Assembly (NCBI RefSeq): GCF_019218635.1
Contig: NZ_JAHUZB010000011.1
Location: forward strand, 1-64,000
Direction of reading: 5' to 3'
Length of the DNA stretch: 64,000 nt
Origin: Enterococcus alishanensis
GTDB lineage: Bacteria; Bacillota; Bacilli; Lactobacillales; Enterococcaceae
Part shown: piece by piece, positions 28,007 through 36,773 of the stretch
How positions within the stretch are numbered: position 1 is the stretch's first letter
Layout of the letters: every line of letters begins with the position of its first letter
Position numbers and translations under genes: made by a program
Notes under the pieces: model-generated
Told to the model about the DNA's origin: nothing
What the model saw: the letters and a program-made list of their open reading frames with translations, nothing else
Database searches by the model: none

Positions 28007-28738
28007 TTAGTTTAGCCATTTCTTTGTATCTTCTACACGAAAAGATGGACCACTGAGATCCAATACATGGGCCCGATGGGCCAAACGGTCCACCATTGCT
28101 GCCGTAAGCATTGGATCTTTAAAGGTTTCTTCCCAACGATCAAAGGACAGGTTCGTCGTGATAATCATAGAACCGGCATTCGTCCGATTTGAGAGAAGAT
28201 TAAACAGTATTTCGCTTCCTATTTGGTCAAATGAAACATAACCTAATTCGTCCAGAATCACCAAGTCGTATTTACCAAACCGACGCTTATAAAAATTTAG
28301 CTGATTCGCACTCATCGATTCTTTCAGTTCGATGACCAAGTTAGGGATATTTGTAAAGAGGACACTTTTTCCAGAGAGACAAGCTTCCATTCCGAGAACA
28401 GTTGCTAAGTGTGTTTTTCCAACCCCAGGATTGCCCATTAAAATCAGATTCTCTTTTTGATCAATAAATCGTAACGTTTTCAGTTCTTTGATCTGTTTCT
28501 TCATTTTTACTTCCAAATGGCTGTCCATGTAATCATCAAACGTCACTTTACTTGATAATTTTGATTGGCGAATCAGTGTTTGAATCCGATTATTTTGTCT
28601 CTGCTCGATCTCTAACATAAGCAGATGTGTAAGAAATTCCTCGAAGCTTTGATCCAGATCAATTGCTTGTTGAAGTAAAGTTGAATAGTTTTTCTTCAGA
28701 TAAGGTAGTTTTAATTGTTTGGCATATGCTTCGATCAT
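28007..28738 (-). CDS. istB: IS21-family helper ATPase IstB
   Basis: 243 residues, normal for IstB. AAA+ ATPase with Walker A GNPGVGKTHLA near residue 100, Walker B YDLVILDELGYV near 160 and sensor region SMIITTNLSFDRW near 195. Stimulates and targets IstA-mediated transposition. Its start overlaps the istA stop by four bases. Confidence 0.93.
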   Translation of the reverse strand: MIEAYAKQLKLPYLKKNYSTLLQQAIDLDQSFEEFLTHLLMLEIEQRQNNRIQTLIRQSKLSSKVTFDDYMDSHLEVKMKKQIKELKTLRFIDQKENLILMGNPGVGKTHLATVLGMEACLSGKSVLFTNIPNLVIELKESMSANQLNFYKRRFGKYDLVILDELGYVSFDQIGSEILFNLLSNRTNAGSMIITTNLSFDRWEETFKDPMLTAAMVDRLAHRAHVLDLSGPSFRVEDTKKWLN

Positions 28739-30201
28739 TTATTGGCCGCCTTTCTCACTTGATGGATCAAATTATATTCCTGCAGTTGGTTTCTCGCTTC
28801 GTTTACTGCTCGACTAGGTGGTGTTTTAGAGACCTTATGGTCTTTCAATGCTTCTTCTTCTAATTGAATGATCAATTGATCCAAAGAGATACTTAAATGT
28901 TTTTCAATAAATTGAAGAAACCTGCGCGGTGTCTTTTGATAATACTGAAGAAAACAGTGTCGCAGCTTGGGTGTCTTCTTCAAAACAAGTGAGTGTTCCA
29001 ACGACTTAGGTTTCCGTAAAAAAGTCGTTAAATAATGGCGAATATCGATCGAGTACTGTTTGTCTCCCTTCTGAATAGGGTGTGTCACGATAATTTGACT
29101 GGATCCAACGATTTTTAGATCATTGAGATAACGTTTCACGATCACTTTCTGTCCAACCAGATAATCTGGAACTGAGTAATAGTTGCCATTCACATGGACA
29201 AAACTATACTTGTCTACTGTTTGTTTTGTGGTAATACCGTAGTCATAAAATCCTCGTAATGGCTGTAATTGATCCTGCTCCAAAGCGATCGTTGACTCAA
29301 CGTTTAATTCAAGTAGGGCTTTGTCTAAATGTCTTTGGGCATGTCCGATTGATTCAAACTCATACTGTTTTGTGAACGCTTTTCGTCGTAAGACCTGGAC
29401 ACTCTTCTCTACATGACCTTTTTCATGGCCGCTGAAGGGATTGGTCACCACTGGCTCAAAACGATAGTAAAGGGCCATTTTCACTAACTCGTCATTGAGT
29501 TCCTTCTCGTGTCGGCCGACAAAACGTTTCACTACGTTTCGCATATTGTCATAAACTACAGTAGAATAAACGCCTTGAAGTTGTTCAAAGAAACAAATAT
29601 GTGCATCCAAGAAAACCTGTTGGTTGGCAGATTCATAGAGCTTTCCCCAGCGATAACCAGAAGCCGGACAAGAAAATACTGCGAGTGTCAATGTTCTCTT
29701 TTGTTGGTTGATCAGGCATTTTACTTCGCCGAAATCAAACTCGGTTCGATACCCCAACGGATAAAGTTGCTTGATATAAGCTTCCTTTTTCGCCTGAAGT
29801 TTTTCTCGAATATACGGGCGTAGGGTACTCTGACCGATATCAAATCCTTCTGATATCAACATTTCGTGAATAGCCACCGTTGTAAATCGTTGTTTATGAG
29901 GGCCAAGTTGTTTCGCTTTTAATTGGTCAAATGCAAGTATTTCTTCGACCCGTTGGTCGATTTCAGGCGTATATTTTCTAGGCTGACGATTGTTTGTTTG
30001 ATAAGTCGGTGGAGCTGTTAGTTGCTCCTTTTTTATCGGATTGGCAGGATCTTGTTCCAATACTCTTTGCGCTGCTTGATACTGTCGCCAATAACGACCA
30101 ACAGTTTTTCGATTGAGGCCCAATTCTTTCGCAACAGAACGTTGAGAACGGCCACTTTCCAACAGACGAATGACTGTTAATTTATCCATAAAAGTTATCA
30201 C
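28735..30201 (-). CDS. istA: IS21-family transposase IstA
   Basis: 488 residues. N-terminal helix-turn-helix (SQRSVAKELGLNRKTVGRYW, residues 18-37). DDE catalytic core with Asp in TEFDFGEVKCL, Asp in VYDNMRN and Glu in FSGHEKGHVEKSVQ. C-terminal beta domain for DNA binding. GTG 30201 has GGAGG six bases upstream. The reading frame is intact, so the element may still be active. Confidence 0.93.
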   Translation of the reverse strand: MITFMDKLTVIRLLESGRSQRSVAKELGLNRKTVGRYWRQYQAAQRVLEQDPANPIKKEQLTAPPTYQTNNRQPRKYTPEIDQRVEEILAFDQLKAKQLGPHKQRFTTVAIHEMLISEGFDIGQSTLRPYIREKLQAKKEAYIKQLYPLGYRTEFDFGEVKCLINQQKRTLTLAVFSCPASGYRWGKLYESANQQVFLDAHICFFEQLQGVYSTVVYDNMRNVVKRFVGRHEKELNDELVKMALYYRFEPVVTNPFSGHEKGHVEKSVQVLRRKAFTKQYEFESIGHAQRHLDKALLELNVESTIALEQDQLQPLRGFYDYGITTKQTVDKYSFVHVNGNYYSVPDYLVGQKVIVKRYLNDLKIVGSSQIIVTHPIQKGDKQYSIDIRHYLTTFLRKPKSLEHSLVLKKTPKLRHCFLQYYQKTPRRFLQFIEKHLSISLDQLIIQLEEEALKDHKVSKTPPSRAVNEARNQLQEYNLIHQVRKAANK

Positions 30202-30302
30202 TCCAAGACCTCCAATAAGTAAATTGATTCTTTACTTATTGTGAGTTAGTAGTGGTCCCTTTTTCAACCATCGTTACTATGAAAAGTGGCCCCTTTTTAA
30301 AC

Positions 30303-30500
30303 TAGCATAAACAGTAGGCATTCACCCAAACTCTTATTTGTTTCTTATCCTTAACCGAATGTACCTTTGCTAAATAGTTATACCCACCTTTCCCGTCTAA
30401 GTATTCTTGAACTACCTTCAATTTGAATTCAAAACTATATTTAGCCAAAAAAAATACCGACCTCCAAGAGTTAGATTTTGGTCTAACTTTTGGGGGCGGC
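30303..30500 (-). pseudogene. IS3-family orfA remnant with terminal repeat
   Basis: AKYSFEFKLKVVQEYLDGKG and KKQIRVWVNAY are the start of an orfA, cut off beside the IS21 right end. Behind it lies the hairpin-bearing IS end (AGTTAGATTTTGGTCTAACT, 30468-30487). The same end and protein start recur at 60470-60590. Confidence 0.75.
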
Positions 30501-30534
30501 TCATGATATTAAAGCAACGGGGTGTTTTTTAACT

Positions 30535-31971
30535 TTAGATGTTAAAAAGCAGGTCTTGCAGTTCCTGCCATTCAGTATCTAAGGGAATATCAGATAAACG
30601 ATAAATATCTGATGATGTAAGATGGAGCTGCGGTTCAAAATTGTATACGCACAAATCAATCTGCAGTGTACTTAGCAACTCATTTGTTAATGGTCGATTG
30701 AATAAAAAATGATATTCAACGTCATTTGGAATAACTTTTTTTGCTAGAGCCTTGTAATAACTTACAGAAGAGGAGTCTCCAGTTAACGCAAAGAGCACTT
30801 TTTTCTTATTATATTTTTTTACCTCATACAATAAGGTTAGTCTGGCGGCGACATCCTCAACCTGTGAAAAACATTCGTGATTTTTTAAAATATGACACCA
30901 AATGGAAAATGTATCAGAGTAATTATTTTTAGCCTTGCGTATCAAAATGCGAGAATATTTTTGAAACAGATCCGTACACTCCGTCAATATCGATAGATTT
31001 GTGAGGTAGGATTGAATAGCTGATTTTGCCTTATGGTTGAGTACTAAATTCTGCTTTGAGGCGATAAAAAAATTTGTAATAAGCAAATCCTGTTCAGTGA
31101 ATTCTTGAATAAAGTCATTGGTTAAGTATGAGCTGTTTGATTCATAAATAATGGTATCGACTTGTGCAAAATAAGAAAACAAGATTTCTTGGTTCCGATT
31201 GTTTTCCCTAGGTACCTTTGAACGAAAATAAGTAGAGAAGGCTGTTTTAAAACGGCGGTAGCTATCTTTGTTTTCATATTTTTCCAGTATTGGAGCATCA
31301 AACTCAATAAAATGCTGGTTTTCTATTCGTTTTTCTATGATGAACATCCAAATTGTTGCTCTATAGTAGTCGAAATTTAAATTTAGATCGTAGTCTCTTT
31401 TCATTTTTTCTAAGACTTCTGTTATCTCATGATATTGATCATTATGGATGATGGGTGCACTACTTTCATGAATGGAGCGAAAATACTGGAAGAAAAAATA
31501 TCGGATATTTACTTCGTCACCGACTAAGGAAAAGGTAGTGGTATCGAGGTCAAGCCTGAAATCTTTAAGAACGTTTCGGAAGGTTCTGATGTAATTTTTC
31601 ATTGTTGATTCGGAAATGTATAAGTCCAAAGCGTAAGTAACCAAATCTTTCTTTTCTTCATAGAAAATGGATTCGATAATGTGAAATATTGGATTATCTG
31701 AAATTAGACTATCAATATAAGAGACAATATCACGGCTCGGGCCATATTTTTCAAGGGATAAAGTATGATTGAATTCTTCTAATAAGAGAGCGCTTGGCAA
31801 GTTATCGATTAGGTAAGCGACATCTTGTTGTATCGTTTTGAAAGAAACATCACAGAGATCGCTAAAAGTTTTTAATGACACCGGGCGATTGGCTTCAAGT
31901 AAGATTTGAAGGATTTTTATTTTTCTTTTTATAGATTTATCGACTAGCAAATCATAGGAGTAGGTATTCAT
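30535..31971 (-). CDS. Mga-family transcriptional regulator
   Basis: 478 residues from ATG 31971, behind AAGGGGGC. N-terminal winged helix regions (KIKILQILLEANRPVSLKTFS, DVSFKTIQQDVAYL; and SESTMKNYIRTFRNVLKDF), a central PRD-like helical region, and an EIIB-like C-terminal end (KKVLFALTGDSSSVSYYK). This is the Mga/AtxA layout. It is transcribed away from ldh, and a 37-bp element in the divergent gap also precedes the yitT operon, which makes it the likely controller of both. Effector signals are unknown. Confidence 0.8.
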   Translation of the reverse strand: MNTYSYDLLVDKSIKRKIKILQILLEANRPVSLKTFSDLCDVSFKTIQQDVAYLIDNLPSALLLEEFNHTLSLEKYGPSRDIVSYIDSLISDNPIFHIIESIFYEEKKDLVTYALDLYISESTMKNYIRTFRNVLKDFRLDLDTTTFSLVGDEVNIRYFFFQYFRSIHESSAPIIHNDQYHEITEVLEKMKRDYDLNLNFDYYRATIWMFIIEKRIENQHFIEFDAPILEKYENKDSYRRFKTAFSTYFRSKVPRENNRNQEILFSYFAQVDTIIYESNSSYLTNDFIQEFTEQDLLITNFFIASKQNLVLNHKAKSAIQSYLTNLSILTECTDLFQKYSRILIRKAKNNYSDTFSIWCHILKNHECFSQVEDVAARLTLLYEVKKYNKKKVLFALTGDSSSVSYYKALAKKVIPNDVEYHFLFNRPLTNELLSTLQIDLCVYNFEPQLHLTSSDIYRLSDIPLDTEWQELQDLLFNI

Positions 31972-32120
31972 TAGAAAAAGCCCCCTTATCAAAAAGTGGT
32001 GATACGGTTCCATTATAATACGAACGAAGCTTATAAATAAAATATTTGTCTTGATATTTATAAATTATTTTTTGCAGATGATTTATTTCTATTTAAAGCT
32101 TCTTTTTTTTATTCCTTCAG

Positions 32121-32157
32121 ACAAATTATTTCCGATTTCTAGAATTAGTTTATTTGT
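32121..32157. promoter_or_regulatory. 37-bp imperfect palindrome upstream of ldh (shared operator, copy 1)
   Basis: The sequence from ACAAATTATTTCC to GTTTATTTGT matches 31 of 37 bases with the element at 33459-33495. In both places 17 bases separate it from ACTAAACT (32175-32182 here). It lies between the Mga-like regulator and ldh, so it is a candidate binding site for that regulator. Confidence 0.7.
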
Positions 32158-32281
32158 GAAAAGCTTAGTTGTTCACTAAACTTACTATACAAGCTATCCT
32201 TGAAATTGCTTGATAATTGTAAAAATCATTAAGGAAAAGTTCGATAGTAGATTAATAAGATAGAGAGTCGAAAGGAGAATT

Positions 32282-33226
32282 ATGATGAATAAAATTGTGG
32301 TAATTGGTAATGGAGATGTCGGTTCAAGCTTTACCTTTGCTCTAATGGCACAGGGTGTTGGGAATAATGTAGGTATTATTGATTTGGATTCTCAAAAGGT
32401 TGCCGGTGATGTGAAAGATCTTACGAATGGTTTGGCTTATGTTGGGCCTAAAAGAATTTATTCTGCAGAGTATTCGGATTGTTCTGATGCAGATTTAATT
32501 GTTATCACAGCTGGAGCGGCACAGAAGGAAAATGAAACTCGATTGGATTTGGTGAAGCGCAATGCACGAACTATTAAGTCAATTGTCCAATCAGTTATGG
32601 CGCATCATTTTAATGGAATATTTTTGATTGCTAGCAATCCAGTTGATGTTCTCACCCATTATGTAAAAAAACTAACAGGATTTCCCGCAAATAGAGTTAT
32701 TGGCTCGGGAACCTCTTTGGATAGCGCTAGACTAAGAAGTGCCATTGGAGAAAAATTTCAAATAGATCCAAGAGACGTGAATATTTATATTTTAGGTGAA
32801 CATGGAGACACTCAATTTCCTGTTTGGTCTCATGGAAATATTGGTGGTTTAAAGATCAGCGAATGGTTGAATCAACATTCTGAATTTTCCGACTCTGACT
32901 TAATAGAATTGTCGGAAAACGTTAAGAATGCAGCATATGAGATCATTCATTACAAGGGCTCTACTCATTATGGGATTGCCATTTCTTTGGCAAGGATTAC
33001 AAAAGCGATTTTGCTGGATGAAAATTCTGTTCTTCCAGTCTCAGTACATTTGGAGGGTCAATATAATAGTAAGGATGTTTGTATTGGTTCTAATGCTGTT
33101 TTAAATAGATCAGGGATTCGAGAGATCATTGAAATACCGTTAGATAAAGATGAAATGGAAAAAATGCGGGTTTCTATTCAGACCTTGAAAGACATGCAGA
33201 AAGAAATACTTGAGAGTGATAGCTGA
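32282..33226 (+). CDS. ldh: L-lactate dehydrogenase
   Basis: 314 residues, the usual length. Rossmann NAD site VVIGNGDVGSSFTFAL (5-20), substrate loop AAQKENETRLDLV with the LDH-type Gln and catalytic Arg, SNPVDVLTH, ANRVIGSGTSLDSARLR, and the catalytic His in LGEHGDTQFPVWS. It reduces pyruvate to L-lactate with NADH. It stands alone with its own terminator at 33379, separate from any glycolytic cluster, and is flanked by the Mga-like regulator, so it is probably a secondary, conditionally expressed isozyme. Confidence 0.9.
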   Translation: MMNKIVVIGNGDVGSSFTFALMAQGVGNNVGIIDLDSQKVAGDVKDLTNGLAYVGPKRIYSAEYSDCSDADLIVITAGAAQKENETRLDLVKRNARTIKSIVQSVMAHHFNGIFLIASNPVDVLTHYVKKLTGFPANRVIGSGTSLDSARLRSAIGEKFQIDPRDVNIYILGEHGDTQFPVWSHGNIGGLKISEWLNQHSEFSDSDLIELSENVKNAAYEIIHYKGSTHYGIAISLARITKAILLDENSVLPVSVHLEGQYNSKDVCIGSNAVLNRSGIREIIEIPLDKDEMEKMRVSIQTLKDMQKEILESDS

Positions 33227-33378
33227 TGTAATGGAATATTTTTGATCACTCTGCGGCAATAGAAAATATAAAAATGCAAAACCTCACTTAGAAAACAAGA
33301 GATATCTATGCTTTTTCAAGAAGTCCTTCCATTACGACTAATTTTTTCACAGCCGCATAGTTGTTTAAGCAGATGCTA

Positions 33379-33419
33379 ATAGCCTAAGAGATAATCATTT
33401 CTCTTAGGCTATTTTTTTA
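33379..33419 (+). terminator. Terminator of ldh
   Basis: ATAGCCTAAGAG and CTCTTAGGCTAT with a ten-base loop and TTTTTTT. Confidence 0.9.
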
Positions 33420-33443
33420 TTAAATGCGCCAATATTAAAAAAA

Positions 33444-33459
33444 CAGTAACGCTTTCAAA
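33444..33459. promoter_or_regulatory. Possible CcpA (cre) site
   Basis: CAGTAACGCTTTCAAA, read on the other strand as TTTGAAAGCGTTACTG, fits most of the cre consensus TGWAANCGNTNWCA. It abuts the shared 37-bp element upstream of the yitT operon. Confidence 0.5.
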
Positions 33460-33495
33460 CAAATTTTTTCCAATTTTTAGAAATAGTTTGTTTGA
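33459..33495. promoter_or_regulatory. 37-bp imperfect palindrome upstream of yitT (shared operator, copy 2)
   Basis: Differs from the copy at 32121-32157 at six positions, keeping TTTCC, ATTT, TAGAA and TAGTTT. Exactly 17 bases follow before ACTAAACT at 33513-33520, as upstream of ldh. A CATACT -10-like box follows. Confidence 0.7.
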
Positions 33496-33563
33496 GAGGG
33501 CGGTATTAATTTACTAAACTAGCATCATACTCATTAAGGAGTTATTACGAAAGGGGAAAGGGT

Positions 33564-34487
33564 ATGAAAGAAAATACTACTTTAAGCTTAAAAGCAGGAG
33601 TGAAAAAAAGAAAATCCGTTGTCGATAGAAAAAATAAAAGCGATACGCTATTTTCTTTTCTAGTGCAACTACTTAAAATATCCGTGGCGGTATTACTATT
33701 AGCCATTAGTATTAATTTATTTTTAGGACCGCATGATATTGCCGCTGGAGGCGCCAGTGGGATTGGGATTTTAGCAGAATCAGCGTTAGGAATCGATCGT
33801 TCATGGGTCGTCCTATCATTGAATGTTGTCGTTTTAATTTTAGCTGCTTTATTTTTAGGAAAAAAGATTTTCTTCAATACGTTAATTGGGAGCTTGTTGT
33901 TTCCTTTAGCATTACGTATAGTACCGATCGGTATGCTAACTGAAGATCGTTTACTATCAGTTATTTTTGGAAGTATTGTTTTTGCAGTCGGAGTAGCTAT
34001 TTTATATAAGATCCAAGCATCTAGTGGAGGAACAACAATTCCACCGCTGATTTTTGAAAAATATTTTGGTATGAATCCATCACTAGGACTATTGTTTACT
34101 GATATGGTGATCGTATTTATGAGTCTCTATGTTTTTGGTTTCGAAGAGTTTTTGTTCGCCATTTTATCTATTGGGATTACTTCAATCGTTATGAATTATA
34201 TTGAAAATGGTTTGAAGAGAAGAAAGGCGATTATGATCATAAGTCAAGACTATACGAAAGAAATACGCGATCAATTAACAAATGAATTGGATAGAGGTAT
34301 GACAGTATTCGACGCTAAAGGCGGAAAAAATGATTGTGATAGAGAAATGATCATGGTAGTGGTGACTGGACAGGAGTATCCTTTGGTTAGAAAAATCGTA
34401 GATGAGATTGATCCTAAAAGCTTTATGATCACTTATAATGTGGCAGAAGTTCATGGCTTGGGATTCACGTATCATCCGATTCAATAA
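33564..34487 (+). CDS. YitT-family membrane protein
   Basis: 307 residues. After a basic cytoplasmic N-terminus come five to six membrane helices with the YitT signature GPHDIAAGGASGIGILAES (residues 54-72) and GASSGGTTIPP-like QASSGGTTIPPL. The C-terminal DUF2179 domain (MTVFDAKGGKNDCDREMIMV, residues 238-257) is cytoplasmic. The family has been linked to small-molecule transport, with function unsettled. It is first gene of a same-strand operon reaching 38853. Confidence 0.88.
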   Translation: MKENTTLSLKAGVKKRKSVVDRKNKSDTLFSFLVQLLKISVAVLLLAISINLFLGPHDIAAGGASGIGILAESALGIDRSWVVLSLNVVVLILAALFLGKKIFFNTLIGSLLFPLALRIVPIGMLTEDRLLSVIFGSIVFAVGVAILYKIQASSGGTTIPPLIFEKYFGMNPSLGLLFTDMVIVFMSLYVFGFEEFLFAILSIGITSIVMNYIENGLKRRKAIMIISQDYTKEIRDQLTNELDRGMTVFDAKGGKNDCDREMIMVVVTGQEYPLVRKIVDEIDPKSFMITYNVAEVHGLGFTYHPIQ

Positions 34488-34502
34488 TAAGGAGGAAAAA
34501 TA

Positions 34503-35708
34503 ATGGAACCTATATTAGCTTTTACTATTGTAATGTTTATTTGGACGATTGGGGAGTTTGTATCAAACAAAAGCAAGGCTTTGATTTCGATGATGTTAAT
34601 AGCTTCTTTGATCTTTTTGGTGGGTTTTGCAACAGATTTATTACCTCATGATCTGATTCAGGACTCAGGATTGTTAGGCTTAGGAAATGCTGTTATTGGG
34701 GTGATTATCGTTCATTTAGGAACAATGATGAGCTTTAAAGATTTGAAGCTGCAGTGGAAGACCTTTGTTGTAGGATCGTTAACAGTTGTTTTAATGACGG
34801 TGATTCTAATCTTTATCGGTGAATTGATCTTTGACAGAAATATTGCCGTAGCTGGCACCGCGTCGATAACCGGAGGGACACTATCGATTTTAATGGTGCA
34901 GGAAAAAGTGAATGAGATTCAGAATGCTGGCGGCGATCTAGGGATTTTATCTAGTTACTTATTAGCAGTTTTTCCGCTCTTGATACTAAACTTAAAAAAT
35001 TTGGTTGGTTTCTTATTTACGGCGAATATTTTGAAAAAAGAAGCACTTCGCGTGAAGAAGCAATATCGTGATGGCGAGCTGATTTTTTTTGAACAGGAAG
35101 TAGCTGAAAATACTACGGAGGCTAAAGAAAGTATTTTACCAGATTTTTTACGGACACCTTATGGCACGTTGTTTTTACTGGGACTGACAATGTATGTTTC
35201 TCGATTTTTAAGTCAATTAACTAATGGGACAGTAAATGCTTTTGTGATTGCCTTACTATTGGGAATCATTTTGCGACACTTCAGAATTCTGAAGCCTAAT
35301 GCATTATCATCTACCGACTCTTTTGGTTTGCTAATGATTTCCATCATGGTTATTGCGTTTGGTCCATTAGCAGATATTGTTCCGGCAGATCTATTGCATT
35401 TGATTGGTCCAATTGCTTTCTACTTAGCAGCAGGTTTGGGGATAATCTTTATAGCGTCATTCTTTATCGGTAAAAAGGTCGGTTACTCTGGTTCATTGTC
35501 GATTGCTGTAGGTATGACAACCTTGTTTGGATTTCCAGGAACAATGGTCTTAACCAAAGAAGCAGCTGCAGCTGTAGGGGAAACAGAAGAAGAAATCGCT
35601 GTAATTGAGCAAAATATTCTACCAATCATGATAACGGCAGGATTTTCTACAATAACGATAACTTCTGTCATTACCGGAGGGTTGATTGTTGGATTGATGC
35701 TGGGATAA
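34503..35708 (+). CDS. Multi-pass membrane carrier, family not recognised
   Basis: 401 residues with about 11 hydrophobic segments and one hydrophilic loop at about 185-215 (KEALRVKKQYRDGEL). Two Gly/Ser/Thr-rich re-entrant-like motifs (AGTASITGGTLSILMVQ near 117-133 and GMTTLFGFPGTMVLTKE near 335-351) recall sodium-coupled carboxylate or glutamate carriers of the GltS type, but I cannot assign a family. Ribosome site AAGGAGG. Position between YitT and a SepM-like protease suggests a shared pathway. Confidence 0.7.
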   Translation: MEPILAFTIVMFIWTIGEFVSNKSKALISMMLIASLIFLVGFATDLLPHDLIQDSGLLGLGNAVIGVIIVHLGTMMSFKDLKLQWKTFVVGSLTVVLMTVILIFIGELIFDRNIAVAGTASITGGTLSILMVQEKVNEIQNAGGDLGILSSYLLAVFPLLILNLKNLVGFLFTANILKKEALRVKKQYRDGELIFFEQEVAENTTEAKESILPDFLRTPYGTLFLLGLTMYVSRFLSQLTNGTVNAFVIALLLGIILRHFRILKPNALSSTDSFGLLMISIMVIAFGPLADIVPADLLHLIGPIAFYLAAGLGIIFIASFFIGKKVGYSGSLSIAVGMTTLFGFPGTMVLTKEAAAAVGETEEEIAVIEQNILPIMITAGFSTITITSVITGGLIVGLMLG

Positions 35709-35734
35709 GTGTTTATTGATAAAAGAGGTTGATT

Positions 35735-36730
35735 ATGAAGAAATTTAGTAAATATTTTGTGATTGCTTTGTTTAGTGTTGTAGTTGTATATTTTGCTTTT
35801 TTTTACAGAATTCCTGATTTATATATAACTAAGCCGGGGCCAGTAGCAGATGCAATGGAAATGGTGTCGGTAGCAGACCACACCTCAAAAAGTGATTCAG
35901 AAATTTTGGTGACAACAGTCAAACGTGAACAAGGAACAGTATTTAAGCTAATCAGGGCCTTGATCCATCCTTATCAAAATCTAACAAAAGAAAGCCAGAA
36001 CTACGAAGCGGTAAAACAGGATAGTAGAGATGTTCAGCGGGCTTTCATGGCAAATTCTAAACAAACAGCAGTGATGGAGGCTCATAGACTTGCTGAAAAG
36101 GAGAAGGAGCTTGATTTTGTTGGAATACGAGTGATGAATATTAATCGAGATGTGCAAAACTTGAATTCACTGAGAATAAACGATGTCATTCTTTCAATAA
36201 ATGGTGAAGCAGTCACACCTAGCGCTCTAGCCTTACTCCCACAAAAATTAAGGGCGGCACGAACCGAGCTTGTTGTTGCGAGAGAAGGTAACAAACAGGA
36301 ACTATCTATTCCGAGAATTACAAGAAGCGGCTATTTATTAAACGGTGTACTGGCAATGACTGCCAACGAATCAATTAGCATAAATTCTAAAGGATTCGGC
36401 GGACCTTCAGCTGGGGCGATGTTAACCTTAAGTGTTTATCAGCAAATTACAGGTCAGGATCTGCTAAATGGAAGAACGGTTGCTGGTACAGGAACGATAG
36501 AAACGAATGGCAGTGTCGGACTTGTTGGCGGAATTCCGCAAAAAGTCTACGCCGCACATAACTCGCAAGCGGATATTTTCTTTGTCCCTTATCTGGGAAA
36601 TGAAGAAGGAACTTTTTCAACAAACTATTTTGAAGCTAGAAAAGTGGCAGAGGATATTCAGACTGAGATGAAAATTGTGCCCGTTGGAGATATGGCCGAT
36701 ATTATTGAATACTTGGAATTGAATGGTTAA
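35735..36730 (+). CDS. SepM/YlbL-like PDZ-Lon serine protease
   Basis: About 331 residues from ATG 35735 (AAAGAGG upstream). One N-terminal membrane anchor (about 8-26), then an extracellular region with a PDZ domain (VGIRVMNI ... LNSLRINDVILSINGEAV, about 125-165) and a Lon-type protease domain with catalytic Ser in GFGGPSAGAM (about 223-232) and Lys in GGIPQKVYAAH (about 265-275). SepM of streptococci trims a competence peptide outside the cell. Here the substrate is unknown. Confidence 0.87.
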   Translation: MKKFSKYFVIALFSVVVVYFAFFYRIPDLYITKPGPVADAMEMVSVADHTSKSDSEILVTTVKREQGTVFKLIRALIHPYQNLTKESQNYEAVKQDSRDVQRAFMANSKQTAVMEAHRLAEKEKELDFVGIRVMNINRDVQNLNSLRINDVILSINGEAVTPSALALLPQKLRAARTELVVAREGNKQELSIPRITRSGYLLNGVLAMTANESISINSKGFGGPSAGAMLTLSVYQQITGQDLLNGRTVAGTGTIETNGSVGLVGGIPQKVYAAHNSQADIFFVPYLGNEEGTFSTNYFEARKVAEDIQTEMKIVPVGDMADIIEYLELNG

Positions 36731-36773
36731 GTTGTCATTTCAAGAGTATCAAAAATAAGAAGGAGGAAAAATT

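Larger units (their letters stand above)
27967..30298 (-). mobile_element. IS21-family insertion sequence, complete
   Basis: About 2.3 kb bounded by inverted ends AAAAAGGGGCCAC (left) and GTGGCCCCTTTTT (right) and containing istA and istB in overlapping order. It separates the topB remnant from an IS3 orfA remnant, so the original flanking sequence on the right was lost by later rearrangement. No target duplication was identified. Confidence 0.88.
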
